Shown one piece after another: positions 46,759 to 56,455 of a stretch of 64,000 bases of DNA; within the stretch, counting starts at the first letter, position 1, and each line of letters starts with the position of its first letter. Source of the DNA: Acidiphilium rubrum (GTDB lineage Bacteria > Pseudomonadota > Alphaproteobacteria > Acetobacterales > Acetobacteraceae); the NCBI RefSeq assembly GCF_900156265.1, contig NZ_FTNE01000017.1, positions 1-64,000 of the forward strand. Reading direction: 5' to 3'. The translations under genes and the position numbers were made by a program. The notes beneath the pieces were generated by a model that saw nothing but the letters and a program-made list of their open reading frames with translations, was not told the origin of the DNA and did not search any database.

Positions 46759-48815
46759 CCGGCCACCAGCGCGCGGATCGCGCGCGCCTGGTCGAACAGA
46801 TGCAGCAGCGTGCGCACCGCGAGTCCGCGCGGCGAGGCGAGGGTGGGGTCGGCATCGATCAGCATGGTCGCGTCCTTGTGTGCCATCGGGATCAGATCGC
46901 CGTCGCGCTCGGCATTCGCCAGCACATACCCCGGCAGGCCGGATTGCTTCGCGCCCAGCACATCACCGCCGCCGCGCAGTGAAAAATCCTCATCGGCGAT
47001 GCGAAACCCATCCTCGGTCTCGCGCAGAATGGCGAGGCGCTTGCGCGCTGGCTTGGTCAGCTTGTCGTGCAGCAGCAAGCAGAAGCTCGCTGCCCGGCCA
47101 CGCCCGACCCGGCCGCGCAGCTGGTGCAGCTGCGCGAGGCCGAACCGCTCGGCGTGCTCGATCACCATGACATTGGCATCCGGCACATCGACGCCGACTT
47201 CGATCACCGTGGTCGAGACCAGGATATCGACGGCGCCGCGTGCAAACCCATCGAGTGCCGCGGCCCGCACCTCGATCGTCTGGCGCCCGTGCGCCAGCGC
47301 CACCCGGTTGCCGAACCGCTCGGCAAGCGCTGCATGGCGCAGTTCGGCGGCGGCGATATCGAGCATCTCGCTCTCCGACACCAACGGGCAAACCCAATAG
47401 ACGCGCCCGCCCTGGCCGATCATCCGCTCGATCGCCTCGATCACGTCTGGCATCTTGTCGATCGGGTGGAGCGAGGTGCGGATCGGCGTGCGCCCGGCGG
47501 GTTTTTCGGTGATCCGGCTGATCGTCATCTCGCCCCAGTGCGACAGCAGCAGGGTGCGCGGGATCGGCGTCGCGGTCATCACCAGCATGTCGGTTGCCGC
47601 GCCTTTGGCGCCCAGCGCGAACCGCTGATCGACGCCGAAGCGGTGCTGCTCGTCGATCACGGCGAGACCGAGATCATGGAACTGCACCGATTTCTGAAAG
47701 ATCGCATGGGTGCCGATCACGATCGGGATCGCACCATCGGCGATGCCGGCCAGCGTCCGCCGGCGCTCGGCCGCTTTCAGCGACCCGGTCAGCAGCGCCA
47801 CCGGCACCGGGCAGAGCCGCGACAGCGTGGCGAAATGCTGGCGCGCGAGCAACTCGGTGGGCGCGAGCAACGCGACCTGCGCGCCGGCGCCGACCACGCG
47901 CAGCATCGCCAGCATTGCCACCAGCGTCTTGCCTGAGCCGACATCGCCTTGCAGCAGCCGCAGCATCCGGTGCGGTGCCGCCAGATCGGCGTCGATCTCG
48001 GCGAGCACCGATAATTGGGCTTCGGTCGGCCGATGGCCGAAGCGGGTGAGGGCGGTGCGCCGCAGGTCCGCGCCGCCCTGAAACGACCGGCCCGGCCGCT
48101 TGCGGCGGCGGCGGCGGATCAGCGCGAAGGCGATCTGGCGGGCCAGCAATTCATCATACGCGAGGCGGCGGGCCGGCTTGTCATCGGGGATGTCCGTGGG
48201 TGCCTGCAACGCGCGCAAAGCGGCGTTGAAGCCGGGCCAGCCCCGCGCGCGCAGAATTTGGTTCTGCTGCCATTCGGCGAGGTCCGGCAACCGGGCCAGG
48301 GCCGCGTTCATCGCGCGCGCCACCACCTTGGGCACCAATCCTGCGGTCAGCCCCCAGACCGGCTCGACCAGCGGCAACCCGGCCTCGGCTTCCGCCGGCA
48401 CCACGTAATCGGGATGCGGCAGCGAGACCCGGTCGTTGAACCGCTCGACCTTGCCCGAAACCGTCAGTCGCGCGCCGATCGGAAACTGCGCCAGCCGCCC
48501 GGCATGGAACAGCACGATCTCGCCGAAGCCGCTGGCATCGCGGATCACCACCCGCTGGGGCGATTTCGCGCGCTCGCCCTTGTCGTGGCGCATCACCTCG
48601 ACCGTGAACGTGCCGATCGCGCCGGGTATGGCGTTGCTCAGCAGGTAGCGCGACCGCCGATCGATGAAATGCTCCGGCAGGTGAAATAACAGATCGCGGA
48701 TGGTCGCGCCGCCCACCGCGCGCGCGAGCAGCACCGACAGGCGCGGCCCCAATCCGGGCAGGCTGGTCAGTGGCGCGCGAAAAAATGCAAGCGAATCGGC
48801 AGGATCGGTCGTCAC
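46755..48815 (-). CDS. recG: ATP-dependent DNA helicase RecG
   Basis: 686 residues: N-terminal wedge/OB domain (LTSLPGLGPRLSVLLARAVG), Walker A LLQGDVGSGKTLVAM, DEQH box VIDEQHRFGVDQR, and QLRGRVGRGRA. It unwinds branched DNA at stalled forks. GTG 48813-48815 (MTTDPADSLAFF) gives the family length; a longer frame to 49,298 would overlap sdhE antisense and is not supported. Confidence 0.94.
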   Translation of the reverse strand: MTTDPADSLAFFRAPLTSLPGLGPRLSVLLARAVGGATIRDLLFHLPEHFIDRRSRYLLSNAIPGAIGTFTVEVMRHDKGERAKSPQRVVIRDASGFGEIVLFHAGRLAQFPIGARLTVSGKVERFNDRVSLPHPDYVVPAEAEAGLPLVEPVWGLTAGLVPKVVARAMNAALARLPDLAEWQQNQILRARGWPGFNAALRALQAPTDIPDDKPARRLAYDELLARQIAFALIRRRRRKRPGRSFQGGADLRRTALTRFGHRPTEAQLSVLAEIDADLAAPHRMLRLLQGDVGSGKTLVAMLAMLRVVGAGAQVALLAPTELLARQHFATLSRLCPVPVALLTGSLKAAERRRTLAGIADGAIPIVIGTHAIFQKSVQFHDLGLAVIDEQHRFGVDQRFALGAKGAATDMLVMTATPIPRTLLLSHWGEMTISRITEKPAGRTPIRTSLHPIDKMPDVIEAIERMIGQGGRVYWVCPLVSESEMLDIAAAELRHAALAERFGNRVALAHGRQTIEVRAAALDGFARGAVDILVSTTVIEVGVDVPDANVMVIEHAERFGLAQLHQLRGRVGRGRAASFCLLLHDKLTKPARKRLAILRETEDGFRIADEDFSLRGGGDVLGAKQSGLPGYVLANAERDGDLIPMAHKDATMLIDADPTLASPRGLAVRTLLHLFDQARAIRALVAG

Positions 48816-48857
48816 GGGCTGACAGTGGCGCGGCCGTCCTCTATATCGCAAGCCATC

Positions 48858-49154
48858 ATGCACACCGATCCCACCGACGCGTTGCTGCAACGCCGCCGCC
48901 GCCTGCTCTATCGGGCCACGCACCGCGGCACCTACGAGAACGACCTGATGATCGGCGGTTATGCCCATAAACACATCGCCACGATGGACGAGGTTTCGCT
49001 CGACGAATTCGAGGCGGTGATGGAACACCCGGACGCCGAACTGGCCGACTGGCTGACCGGCCGCCTGCCAATCCCCGACGACGTGGATACCCCGATGCTC
49101 CGCAGCATCCGCGATCAGGCGGCCGAGGTTGCGCAGGCCAAGCAGGGACGATGA
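48858..49154 (+). CDS. sdhE: Succinate dehydrogenase assembly factor SdhE
   Basis: 98 residues: RRRRLLYRATHRGTYENDLM carries the RGxxExD motif needed to attach FAD to SdhA. The recG-sdhE-mfd arrangement is typical of alphaproteobacteria. ATG 48858 chosen by alignment to family length; stop overlaps the mfd start (ATGA). Confidence 0.94.
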   Translation: MHTDPTDALLQRRRRLLYRATHRGTYENDLMIGGYAHKHIATMDEVSLDEFEAVMEHPDAELADWLTGRLPIPDDVDTPMLRSIRDQAAEVAQAKQGR

Positions 49155-52100
49155 GCCTGCTGACCGTCTACGGCGCGCCCGAGGGGTTCGATGCCGCATT
49201 GATCGCCCGCCGTGCCGAGGAAACCGGCACGATCCTGCACATCGCGCGCGACGATGCCCGTCTCGCGCGGCTCGCCGATGCGCTGACCTTCTTCGCACCC
49301 AAGGCCGAGATCATCCGGTTCCCCGCCTGGGATTGCCTGCCCTACGACCGCGTCTCGCCCAATCCCGCCATCATGGCCGAGCGTGTCGCCGCGCTGGCCC
49401 GGCTGCTCGATGCGCCGACCACCCAGCGCATCGTGCTGACCACGGTGAACGCGGCGGTGCAGCGCACCCCGCCGCGCGCCCAGTTCAAGGGTGCCAGCCT
49501 CGCGATCGCGCCCGGCGGCAGTATCGCCCCCGAAGACCTCGCCCGCTTCCTCGAACAGCACGGCTACCACCGGGTCGGCACCGTGATGGAGCCGGGCGAT
49601 TTCGCGATCCGCGGCGGTATTTTCGATGTCTGGCCCTCCGGCGAGGCCACGCCCACGCGGATGGACCTGTTCGGCGATGTGGTGGAAACCCTGCGCCGTT
49701 TCGATCCCGGCACCCAGCGCAGCGGCGAGACGGTGGCCACTCTGGTGTTCCGCCCGGCCTCGGAACTGCCGTTCGACACCGCTTCGGTGAGCCGGTTCCG
49801 CACGGCGTTCCGCGAGATGTTCGGCGCCGATGCAGTCAAGGACCCGACCTACGAGGCGATCTCCGATGGTCGCCGCCAGCCGGGCATGGAACATTTCGCC
49901 CCGCTGTTCGCCGGTGCGATGGAAACCATTTTCGACTATGTACCGAACGCCGCCGTCACCCTCGATCATCAGGCCGAGGCCGCCGCCGCCGCACGGTTCG
50001 AAATGATCACCGATCATTATCAGGCCCGCCTGGCACCTGCCCGGCCCGGCGATCTGCCCTACCGCCCGATCAAGCCGGACCTGCTGTATTTCGACGCAGC
50101 AGGTTTCGAGCAGACCCTCGCCAGACGCCAGGCGACCAGCTTCTCGCCGTTCGGCCGGCCCGAGGGCGCGGCAGGCGTAGAAGCCGGCGGCCGGCCCGGT
50201 GCCATCCTGGCAACCGGCCAATCCGGCGTCTCGGTCTACGACGAATTCAGGATGCTCGCGTCGCGCTGGCGTGAAGCCGGGCGCAAAGTCGTCCTCGCCG
50301 CCTGGAGTGCCGGTTCGCGCGATCGCCTCGCCGCCCTGCTGCGCGACCACGGCATGCGTTCGATCCCGATCGACAACGCAGCCGAAGCCCGTATCGCCCA
50401 GGGCGACGCCGTGCTGCTCGCGGTGCTCGGGCTCGAACGCGGCTATGTCGCCGATGATTTCGCCATCGTCGCGGAACAGGATCTGCTCGGCGCGCGCATC
50501 GCCCGCCCGCCGCGCCGCCGCCAGCGCGCCGATCAGTTCATCGCCGATGCGACCGAAATTGCCGAGGGCGATCTGGTGGTCCACCAGGAGCACGGCATCG
50601 GCCGCTATGACGGGCTGGTTACCCTCAGCGTCGACGGCGCGCCGCACGACTGCCTGCGCCTTTTGTACGACGGCGACCACAAGCTGTTCCTGCCGGTCGA
50701 GAACATCGATCTGCTGTCACGCTTCGGCACCGAAACCGGCGGCGTCGGGCTCGATCGGCTGGGTGGTGCCTCCTGGCAGGCGCGCAAGGCCCGTGCCAAG
50801 AACCGCATCCGCGATATGGCGGCCGGCCTCATCCGCATCGCCGCCGAACGCAAGCTGCACGACGCACCGCTGCTCGCCGCCGAAGACGGCGCATTCGGCG
50901 AATTCTGCGCGCGCTTCCCCTACACCGAAACCGAGGATCAGGCCCGCGCCATCGCCGATGTGCTGGAAGACCTCGCCTCCGGCAAACCGATGGACCGGTT
51001 GGTCTGCGGCGATGTCGGCTTCGGCAAGACCGAAGTCGCCTTGCGCGCCGCCTTCGTCGCCGCCATGGCCGGCACCCAGGTCGCGGTCGTGGTGCCGACC
51101 ACACTGCTCGCCCGCCAGCATTACCGCCTGTTTGCCGAACGCTTCGCTGGCCTGCCGATCAAGGTGGCGCAACTCTCCCGCCTGGTCACCGCCAAGGACG
51201 CGGCAAAGACCCGCGCCGAACTGGCGGATGGCACCGTCGGTATCATCGTCGGCACCCATGCGGTCCTCGCCAAATCGATCGAATTCGCCGATCTGACGCT
51301 CCTGATCGTCGATGAGGAGCAGCATTTCGGCGTCGCCCACAAGGAACGGCTGAAACAGCTCAAGGCCGATGTCCATGTGCTGACGCTCACCGCCACGCCG
51401 ATTCCGCGCACCCTGCAACTGGCGCTGACCGGCGTGCGCGACCTGTCGTTGATCACCACCCCGCCGGTCGATCGCCTCGCCGTCCGCACCTTCATCATGC
51501 CGTGGGACGCGCTGGTGATTCGCGAGGCAATCGCGCGCGAACGCTTCCGCGGCGGGCAGTTGTTCTGCGTCGTGCCGCATATCGAGGATATCGACCGGAT
51601 GCGCGAGCGCCTGGCCGAAATCGCGCCCGATCTGCGCTGCGCCACCGCCCACGGCAGGCTCGCCCCCACCGAAATCGAACGGGTGATGACCGAGTTCAGC
51701 GAGGGCAAATACGATGTCCTGCTCGCGACCAACATCATCGAATCCGGGCTCGACATGCCGGCGGTCAACACCATCCTGATCTGGCGCGCCGATCTGTTCG
51801 GCCTCGGCCAGCTGTACCAGCTGCGCGGCCGGGTCGGGCGCGGCAAGCAGCGCGGCTACGCCTATCTCACCTGGCCCGCGACCCATAAACTCGCGGCCTC
51901 GGCACAGAAACGCCTCGAAGTGATGCAGACGCTCGATACGCTGGGTGCCGGCTTCACCCTCGCCTCGCACGATCTCGATCTGCGCGGTGCCGGCAATCTG
52001 CTGGGCGATGAACAATCGGGCCATATCCGCGAAGTCGGCATCGAGCTCTACCAGCAGATGCTCGAGGACGCGGTGGCCGATCTGCGCGCCTCAGGCAGCA

Positions 52101-52585
52101 AGACCGAGCGCGAATCCGCCCGCGACTGGACACCCAACATCAGCCTCGGCCTGCCGGTGCTGATCCCGGAAGCCTATGTCACGGAATTGCCGGTCCGCCT
52201 TGGCCTGTATCGCCGGATCGGCTCGCTCGGCACCGATGCCGAGAGCGAAGCGCTCGCCGCCGAGCTGGTCGACCGGTTCGGCCCGCTGCCGGCCGAGGTC
52301 GAGAACCTGCTGGCCACCGTCGCCCTCAAGCGCGCCTGCCGCGACATCGGGGTGGAAAAACTCGAAGCCGGCCCGAAAGGCATGGTGATCGGCTTCCGCG
52401 GCAACAGTTTCGCCAACCCCGGCGGCCTGATCGCCTGGCTCGCCACCCGCGCCGGCCTGCTGCGCCTGCGGCCGGACCATAAGCTGGTGATGGCCCGCGA
52501 GATGGACGTGCAGGCAAGACTGGCGGCGGCGCGGGATCTCGTCGCGAATCTCCAGCGCATCATTTCACAGGGAAAAGCTGCGTAG
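49151..52585 (+). CDS. mfd: Transcription-repair coupling factor Mfd
   Basis: 1144 residues: UvrB-like N-terminal module, RNA-polymerase interaction domain (GDLVVHQEHGIGRYDGLV near residue 475), translocase with Walker A CGDVGFGKTEVALRAAF near 617 and DEEQ box IVDEEQHFGVAHKERL near 718, QLRGRVGRGKQRG, and the C-terminal TRG/D7 part. Removes stalled RNA polymerase and recruits UvrA. Complete. Confidence 0.96.
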   Translation: MSLLTVYGAPEGFDAALIARRAEETGTILHIARDDARLARLADALTFFAPKAEIIRFPAWDCLPYDRVSPNPAIMAERVAALARLLDAPTTQRIVLTTVNAAVQRTPPRAQFKGASLAIAPGGSIAPEDLARFLEQHGYHRVGTVMEPGDFAIRGGIFDVWPSGEATPTRMDLFGDVVETLRRFDPGTQRSGETVATLVFRPASELPFDTASVSRFRTAFREMFGADAVKDPTYEAISDGRRQPGMEHFAPLFAGAMETIFDYVPNAAVTLDHQAEAAAAARFEMITDHYQARLAPARPGDLPYRPIKPDLLYFDAAGFEQTLARRQATSFSPFGRPEGAAGVEAGGRPGAILATGQSGVSVYDEFRMLASRWREAGRKVVLAAWSAGSRDRLAALLRDHGMRSIPIDNAAEARIAQGDAVLLAVLGLERGYVADDFAIVAEQDLLGARIARPPRRRQRADQFIADATEIAEGDLVVHQEHGIGRYDGLVTLSVDGAPHDCLRLLYDGDHKLFLPVENIDLLSRFGTETGGVGLDRLGGASWQARKARAKNRIRDMAAGLIRIAAERKLHDAPLLAAEDGAFGEFCARFPYTETEDQARAIADVLEDLASGKPMDRLVCGDVGFGKTEVALRAAFVAAMAGTQVAVVVPTTLLARQHYRLFAERFAGLPIKVAQLSRLVTAKDAAKTRAELADGTVGIIVGTHAVLAKSIEFADLTLLIVDEEQHFGVAHKERLKQLKADVHVLTLTATPIPRTLQLALTGVRDLSLITTPPVDRLAVRTFIMPWDALVIREAIARERFRGGQLFCVVPHIEDIDRMRERLAEIAPDLRCATAHGRLAPTEIERVMTEFSEGKYDVLLATNIIESGLDMPAVNTILIWRADLFGLGQLYQLRGRVGRGKQRGYAYLTWPATHKLAASAQKRLEVMQTLDTLGAGFTLASHDLDLRGAGNLLGDEQSGHIREVGIELYQQMLEDAVADLRASGSKTERESARDWTPNISLGLPVLIPEAYVTELPVRLGLYRRIGSLGTDAESEALAAELVDRFGPLPAEVENLLATVALKRACRDIGVEKLEAGPKGMVIGFRGNSFANPGGLIAWLATRAGLLRLRPDHKLVMAREMDVQARLAAARDLVANLQRIISQGKAA

Positions 52586-52708
52586 TTTCGCCATCGTGAT
52601 TACCCTGCGATGACCGAATTGCAATTTGCATCACAGCCCGGCGACCTCATCTGCCGTGCATGAAGACGTCCCAAGCCGGGTCGTCCCATCAGAAGGAGTA
52701 TTTTGACG

Positions 52709-53125
52709 ATGGAACAGCACACGCGCTTCATGTCACGTCTGGCGCTCGCCGCCGGCCTCATCGCGGTGCCGCTCGCAAGCGGCACGGCCCTGGCACAGAC
52801 CGCCACCACCCACCCCGTCACGCCCCAGGCGATGGGACGTTCGATGCCGGCCGCCAATGTCTCGCGCACCACCATCGCCAAAGCCGGCAAGGCGATGCAC
52901 CAGGTCATGGCGATCAACCAATCCTACGGCGCCAAAATGAGTGCGGCGACCGATCCCTCGACCAAGGCGCGGATCGTCGCGGCTGCCAAGCAGAAGGCCA
53001 TGGCGGCGATCAGCGCACAGGGTCTCACGGTGAGCCAGTACAATCAGGTGCTCGCCTCGGCACAGAGCAACCCGGCCGTCCGCCAGCAGCTGCTCAGCAC
53101 GGCGGGTGCAATCGCCAACAACTGA
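52709..53125 (+). CDS. DUF4168-like secreted protein
   Basis: 138 residues. Signal peptide SRLALAAGLIAVPLASGTALAQ; the mature part is helical, with SAATDPSTKARIVAAAKQKA, AAISAQGLTVSQYNQVL typical of the DUF4168 family (periplasmic, function unknown). AAGGAG lies ten bases before ATG 52709. Confidence 0.75.
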   Translation: MEQHTRFMSRLALAAGLIAVPLASGTALAQTATTHPVTPQAMGRSMPAANVSRTTIAKAGKAMHQVMAINQSYGAKMSAATDPSTKARIVAAAKQKAMAAISAQGLTVSQYNQVLASAQSNPAVRQQLLSTAGAIANN

Positions 53126-53133
53126 ATCTGTGC

Positions 53134-53478
53134 TCAGTTGATCGGGTGAATCAACACCGCCGTGCCATAGGCGGTCACCTCGTTCATCGCCTGACCCTGT
53201 CCCGCGTCGAACTCGCTGGAATCAAACCGCATGCCGACCACGGCATTGGCACCCAGCGAGGCGGCGTGGGCCTTCAGCGCCTCGATCGCCTCATCACGCG
53301 TCTGATTGACCATCGCGATATAGCCGCCCTGCGAGCCGCCGAAAATCGCACGAATGCCGCCGAGCATGTTGCCGATGATGGTGCGGCTGCGGATTGACGT
53401 GCCGTAGACCGGCCCGATCACGCGGCTGATCTGGGCATTCGCGACCTCGTTGACGGTGACGACGAGAATATCGGGCAT
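53134..53478 (-). CDS. YbjQ (UPF0145) family protein
   Basis: 114 residues: RVIGPVYGTSIRSRTIIGNM, ARDEAIEAL-like TRDEAIEALKAHAASLGANA, VVGMRFDSSEF. This matches the YbjQ fold, pentameric and of unknown function. ATG 53476-53478 has GGGGGAG nine bases upstream. It converges with the DUF4168 gene. Confidence 0.9.
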   Translation of the reverse strand: MPDILVVTVNEVANAQISRVIGPVYGTSIRSRTIIGNMLGGIRAIFGGSQGGYIAMVNQTRDEAIEALKAHAASLGANAVVGMRFDSSEFDAGQGQAMNEVTAYGTAVLIHPIN

Positions 53479-53555
53479 CTTCTGCACTCCCCCTGATTGG
53501 TTGCTTCACATAACATTGACCAGCGCGCTCTGCATCGGCTTTATGGTGCACAGAA

Positions 53556-54455
53556 ATGGTCATGGATGTCAGCGCCCCGCACCGGTCAGAAGATGCCCCG
53601 CAAACCGAGGCGCTGCCGCACGAAACCTTCACCATCACCCGCCCGCTCCGCCAGACCGCCCCGATCGTGATCGCATCGCCGCACTCGGGCAACCTCTATA
53701 CGCCGGCGTTTCTCGCCGCCTCCCGCCTCGATGCGCGCTCGCTCCGTAAAAGCGAGGACAGTTTCGTCGATGAACTCTGCGCCGCCGCCCCCAGCCTCGG
53801 CATCCCGCTGATCACCGCCGCATTCCCCCGCGCCTATTGCGATGCCAACCGCGAACCCTGGGAACTCGACCCCACCATGTTCGAGGATCGGTTGCCAGAC
53901 TACGTCAACACCACCAGCCCCCGCGTCGCCGCCGGGCTCGGCACCATCGCCCGCGTCGTCGCCACCGGCGAGCCGATCTACCGCCTCAAACTCACCTTCG
54001 CCGAAGCCTCGTCACGCATCACCAGCTGCTGGCAACCCTACCACGACGCCATGACCGCCCTGATGGCCGAAACCCGCGTGGCGTTCGGCGCCTGCCTGCT
54101 GCTCGATATCCACTCGATGCCGACACCCTACGGCATCACAAACGGTCACGGCCCCGATATCGTGCTCGGCGATGCCCACGGCGCCGCCTGCGCGCGACCC
54201 ATCGTCACCCTCGTCGAACAATCCCTGCGCGCCGAAGGCTACCTCGTCAAACGCAACGACCCCTACGCCGGCGGCTACGTCACCCGCCACTACGGCCGCC
54301 CCCGCGAACGCACCCACGTCCTCCAGATCGAAATCGCCAAACCACTCTACATGGACGAACGTACCATCACCCGCAACGAAAACTTCCCGAACGTCCAAGC
54401 CAGCCTCACCCGCGCCATCGCCACCATCGCACAATCAGCGGCGAGCTTCGTGTGA
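53556..54455 (+). CDS. N-formylglutamate amidohydrolase family protein
   Basis: 299 residues: IVIASPHSGNLYTPAFLA near residue 38, FPRAYCDANREPWELDP, LLLDIHSMPTPYG and NDPYAGGYVTRHYGRP. The zinc-dependent HutG/FGase fold removes N-terminal or side-chain formyl groups. No histidine utilisation genes are near, so the substrate is uncertain. Confidence 0.88.
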   Translation: MVMDVSAPHRSEDAPQTEALPHETFTITRPLRQTAPIVIASPHSGNLYTPAFLAASRLDARSLRKSEDSFVDELCAAAPSLGIPLITAAFPRAYCDANREPWELDPTMFEDRLPDYVNTTSPRVAAGLGTIARVVATGEPIYRLKLTFAEASSRITSCWQPYHDAMTALMAETRVAFGACLLLDIHSMPTPYGITNGHGPDIVLGDAHGAACARPIVTLVEQSLRAEGYLVKRNDPYAGGYVTRHYGRPRERTHVLQIEIAKPLYMDERTITRNENFPNVQASLTRAIATIAQSAASFV

Positions 54456-54456
54456 G

Positions 54457-54761
54457 ACCAGGGGTGGGGCGCTCTTGAGAGCAAGCAAGGCCAGGGGCTC
54501 TCCCTCCGGAGCCATTCCAGCGATGAGGAGCATCGCTGGAACCTTCGGCTCCTCCGCCCCTGGACCCCGTTAAAGGCGGAGCCTTTAAAATCCATTAGTT
54601 TTAGGTAAGGGGAGGGCGCTGCCTCGGACTTTCCGCTGATCTGGCCTGTATCGCCCTCCCCTTGCCTAAAACTAGCGGGTTCTAGGGGCTGAGCCCTTAG
54701 TGGGGGTCGAGGGGGCAAAGCCCCCCGGCTTGCTTGCTCTCAGCAGCGTCCCAGCCCCGGT
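54457..54761. repeat. 305-bp element with terminal inverted repeats and nested hairpins
   Basis: Imperfect ~35-bp inverted ends (GAGAGCAAGCAAGG on the left at 54,476-54,490; GGCTTGCTTGCTCTC on the right at 54,727-54,741; outer ACCAGGGG / CCCCGGT). Inside: a long stem at 54,491-54,563, TAAAGGC/GCCTTTA at 54,571-54,587, a 23-bp stem (22/23 paired) at 54,596-54,618 / 54,652-54,674, CTAGGGGC/GCCCTTAG at 54,682-54,700 and GGGGGC/GCCCCC at 54,711-54,725. No coding capacity. It fills the gap between two convergent genes, so it may also terminate transcription. Confidence 0.85.
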
Positions 54762-55265
54762 CTAACCCGGATCGACCGTGATCTGCGGTGGGTTGCGGAG
54801 GGTTTGCAGCACGACGCAGTAGCGTTCGGTGGTTGCGATCAGTCGTGTGGTGGTGGCGGCATCGGCGTCGGTATCGAGGGCGAATCGGAGGGTGATGTCT
54901 GTGACGCCGACGGGTGCGGTGCGGTCGGTGCCCAGGGTGCCGCGGGCGTCCCAATGGCCTTCGGCGGTGACTGTGCCGTGATGGATGGTGATTCCCATGG
55001 CGGTCGCCACGGCGGCGAGGGTCACGCCGGCGCAGGCCACCACGGCATCGAGCAGCATGTCACCCGAGCAGGCCAGGCTGCCATCGCCGCCGGCGGCGGG
55101 GTGCAGTCCGGCCTTGATTGTGGCGTGTCCGGTTTCGACCACGCAGGCGAGGGCGGCCTGATCGATCCGTCCCGTGGCGCGTGCCGGGATCACGGCGGTT
55201 TCCGGGTGGTCGCGGTAGGCTTGTTTGATCGGCGCCTGCATGGCGCGCAGTTCTGTGGCGTTCAT
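54762..55265 (-). CDS. OsmC-family peroxiredoxin-like protein
   Basis: 167 residues; both redox cysteines present (LLDAVVACAGVTLAAVA and ATTERYCVVLQTL). OsmC/Ohr-like proteins reduce organic hydroperoxides. ATG 55263-55265 is preceded by AAGGGG. Its stop abuts the palindromic element. Confidence 0.88.
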   Translation of the reverse strand: MNATELRAMQAPIKQAYRDHPETAVIPARATGRIDQAALACVVETGHATIKAGLHPAAGGDGSLACSGDMLLDAVVACAGVTLAAVATAMGITIHHGTVTAEGHWDARGTLGTDRTAPVGVTDITLRFALDTDADAATTTRLIATTERYCVVLQTLRNPPQITVDPG

Positions 55266-55343
55266 GGTGTTTCCCCTTGCGGCAGTCTGGTCAATCATGT
55301 TGCGGCGCACCATATCGCGGCGAACCAATTGAAGGAGAGTATC

Positions 55344-55733
55344 ATGCCTCTGCTGCGAATCGATATGCTGGAGGGTCGCAGCGATGCGGAGCTCGAAACC
55401 CTGCTGGATGCCACCCATGGCGCGATGCTGGCGGCGTTCGGTGTTCCCGAGCGCGATCGTTACCAGATTGTTCATGAGCACAAACCGTCGCGCCTGATCG
55501 TGCAGGACACCGGCCTCGGCATTGTGCGAACTGATCGGGTGGTGGTGTTCCAGGTCACTTCGCGTCCGCGCACGCGGGCTGAAAAAGAGGCGTTCTATGC
55601 CGGGCTTTGTGCGGCGTTGCAGGAGCGGTGCGGCATCGCGCCGTCCGACGTGATGATCTCGATCACCGAAAATGCCGATGAGGACTGGTCGTTCGGCAAT
55701 GGCGAGGCGCAATTCCTCACCGGTGCGCTGTAA
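55344..55733 (+). CDS. Tautomerase-family protein
   Basis: 129 residues, starts MPLLRIDMLEGRSDAELETL: Pro-2 becomes the catalytic N-terminal proline after Met removal. Longer than 4-oxalocrotonate tautomerase monomers, similar to the ~130-residue branch (VPERDRYQIVHEH, ITENADEDWSFGNG). AAGGAG upstream of ATG 55344. Substrate unknown. Confidence 0.88.
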   Translation: MPLLRIDMLEGRSDAELETLLDATHGAMLAAFGVPERDRYQIVHEHKPSRLIVQDTGLGIVRTDRVVVFQVTSRPRTRAEKEAFYAGLCAALQERCGIAPSDVMISITENADEDWSFGNGEAQFLTGAL

Positions 55734-56002
55734 GGCGCATTGCCGCGCGCCCACGATCCGCGATGGCGTTCGATACGCCTGCGATGCCGCTATCGCGTTA
55801 CGCCGGGTTCCTGCGTATAACTGTCAGCGATCCTGTCTGACCTGACATGCAATGCCTGGCTACCAGACCGCGACGATCGGATCGGATTCGGGTATCAGCC
55901 GCCTTTCGATGCCGTAACATCAGGCTGACCCGATACGGCGCGGGCTCCCCACCCCCGCCGCCACAGGGGAACCAGCGGCCAATTATGGCTGCTGGTTTTC
56001 TG
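55734..56002. other. Intergenic region without recognisable feature
   Basis: About 270 bases between the converging tautomerase and rnhA genes. GC-rich, no credible reading frame, no clear hairpin with a T-run. Confidence 0.6.
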
Positions 56003-56455
56003 TTATGGCGCCATGGCTTCGCGTGCTTTGGTCGCCAGCACATCCACCCGTTCGTTCATCGCATCACCGGCGTGGCCCCGCACCCACAACCATTCGATGC
56101 TGTGCGGTTTCGCCGCCGCGAGCACGCGCTGCCATAATTCATAATTCGCGACCGGATCGCCCTTGGCGTTGCGCCAATTGCGCCGCACCCAGCCGGAATG
56201 CCAGCGGGTGATGCCGTTGCGGAGATATTCGCTGTCGGTGTGCAGGCGTACCTTGCAGGGGCGTTTCAGCGATTCCAGCGCGGCGGCGGCGGCGGTCAGT
56301 TCCATCCGGTTGTTGGTGGTCGCGGGTTCGCCGCCGGATAATTCCCGCTCATGATCGCCGAATCGCAGCACCGCCGCCCAGCCACCGGCGCCTGGGTTGG
56401 GTTTGCAGCCGCCATCGGTCCAGATTTCCACCAGACGTTCGGTTTCAGAGTCCAT
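56003..56455 (-). CDS. rnhA: Ribonuclease HI
   Basis: 150 residues with the four catalytic acids in context: [40 protein letters not shown], and [12 protein letters not shown]; also VRGHAGD. Removes RNA from RNA-DNA hybrids. Overlaps the end of thrB by 11 bases, a common alphaproteobacterial pairing. Confidence 0.96.
   Translation of the reverse strand: MDSETERLVEIWTDGGCKPNPGAGGWAAVLRFGDHERELSGGEPATTNNRMELTAAAAALESLKRPCKVRLHTDSEYLRNGITRWHSGWVRRNWRNAKGDPVANYELWQRVLAAAKPHSIEWLWVRGHAGDAMNERVDVLATKAREAMAP

Noticed and set aside
48816-49298. N-terminal extension of recG
   Set aside because: Would add 161 residues that overlap sdhE and mfd in antisense; GTG 48815 gives the normal RecG length.
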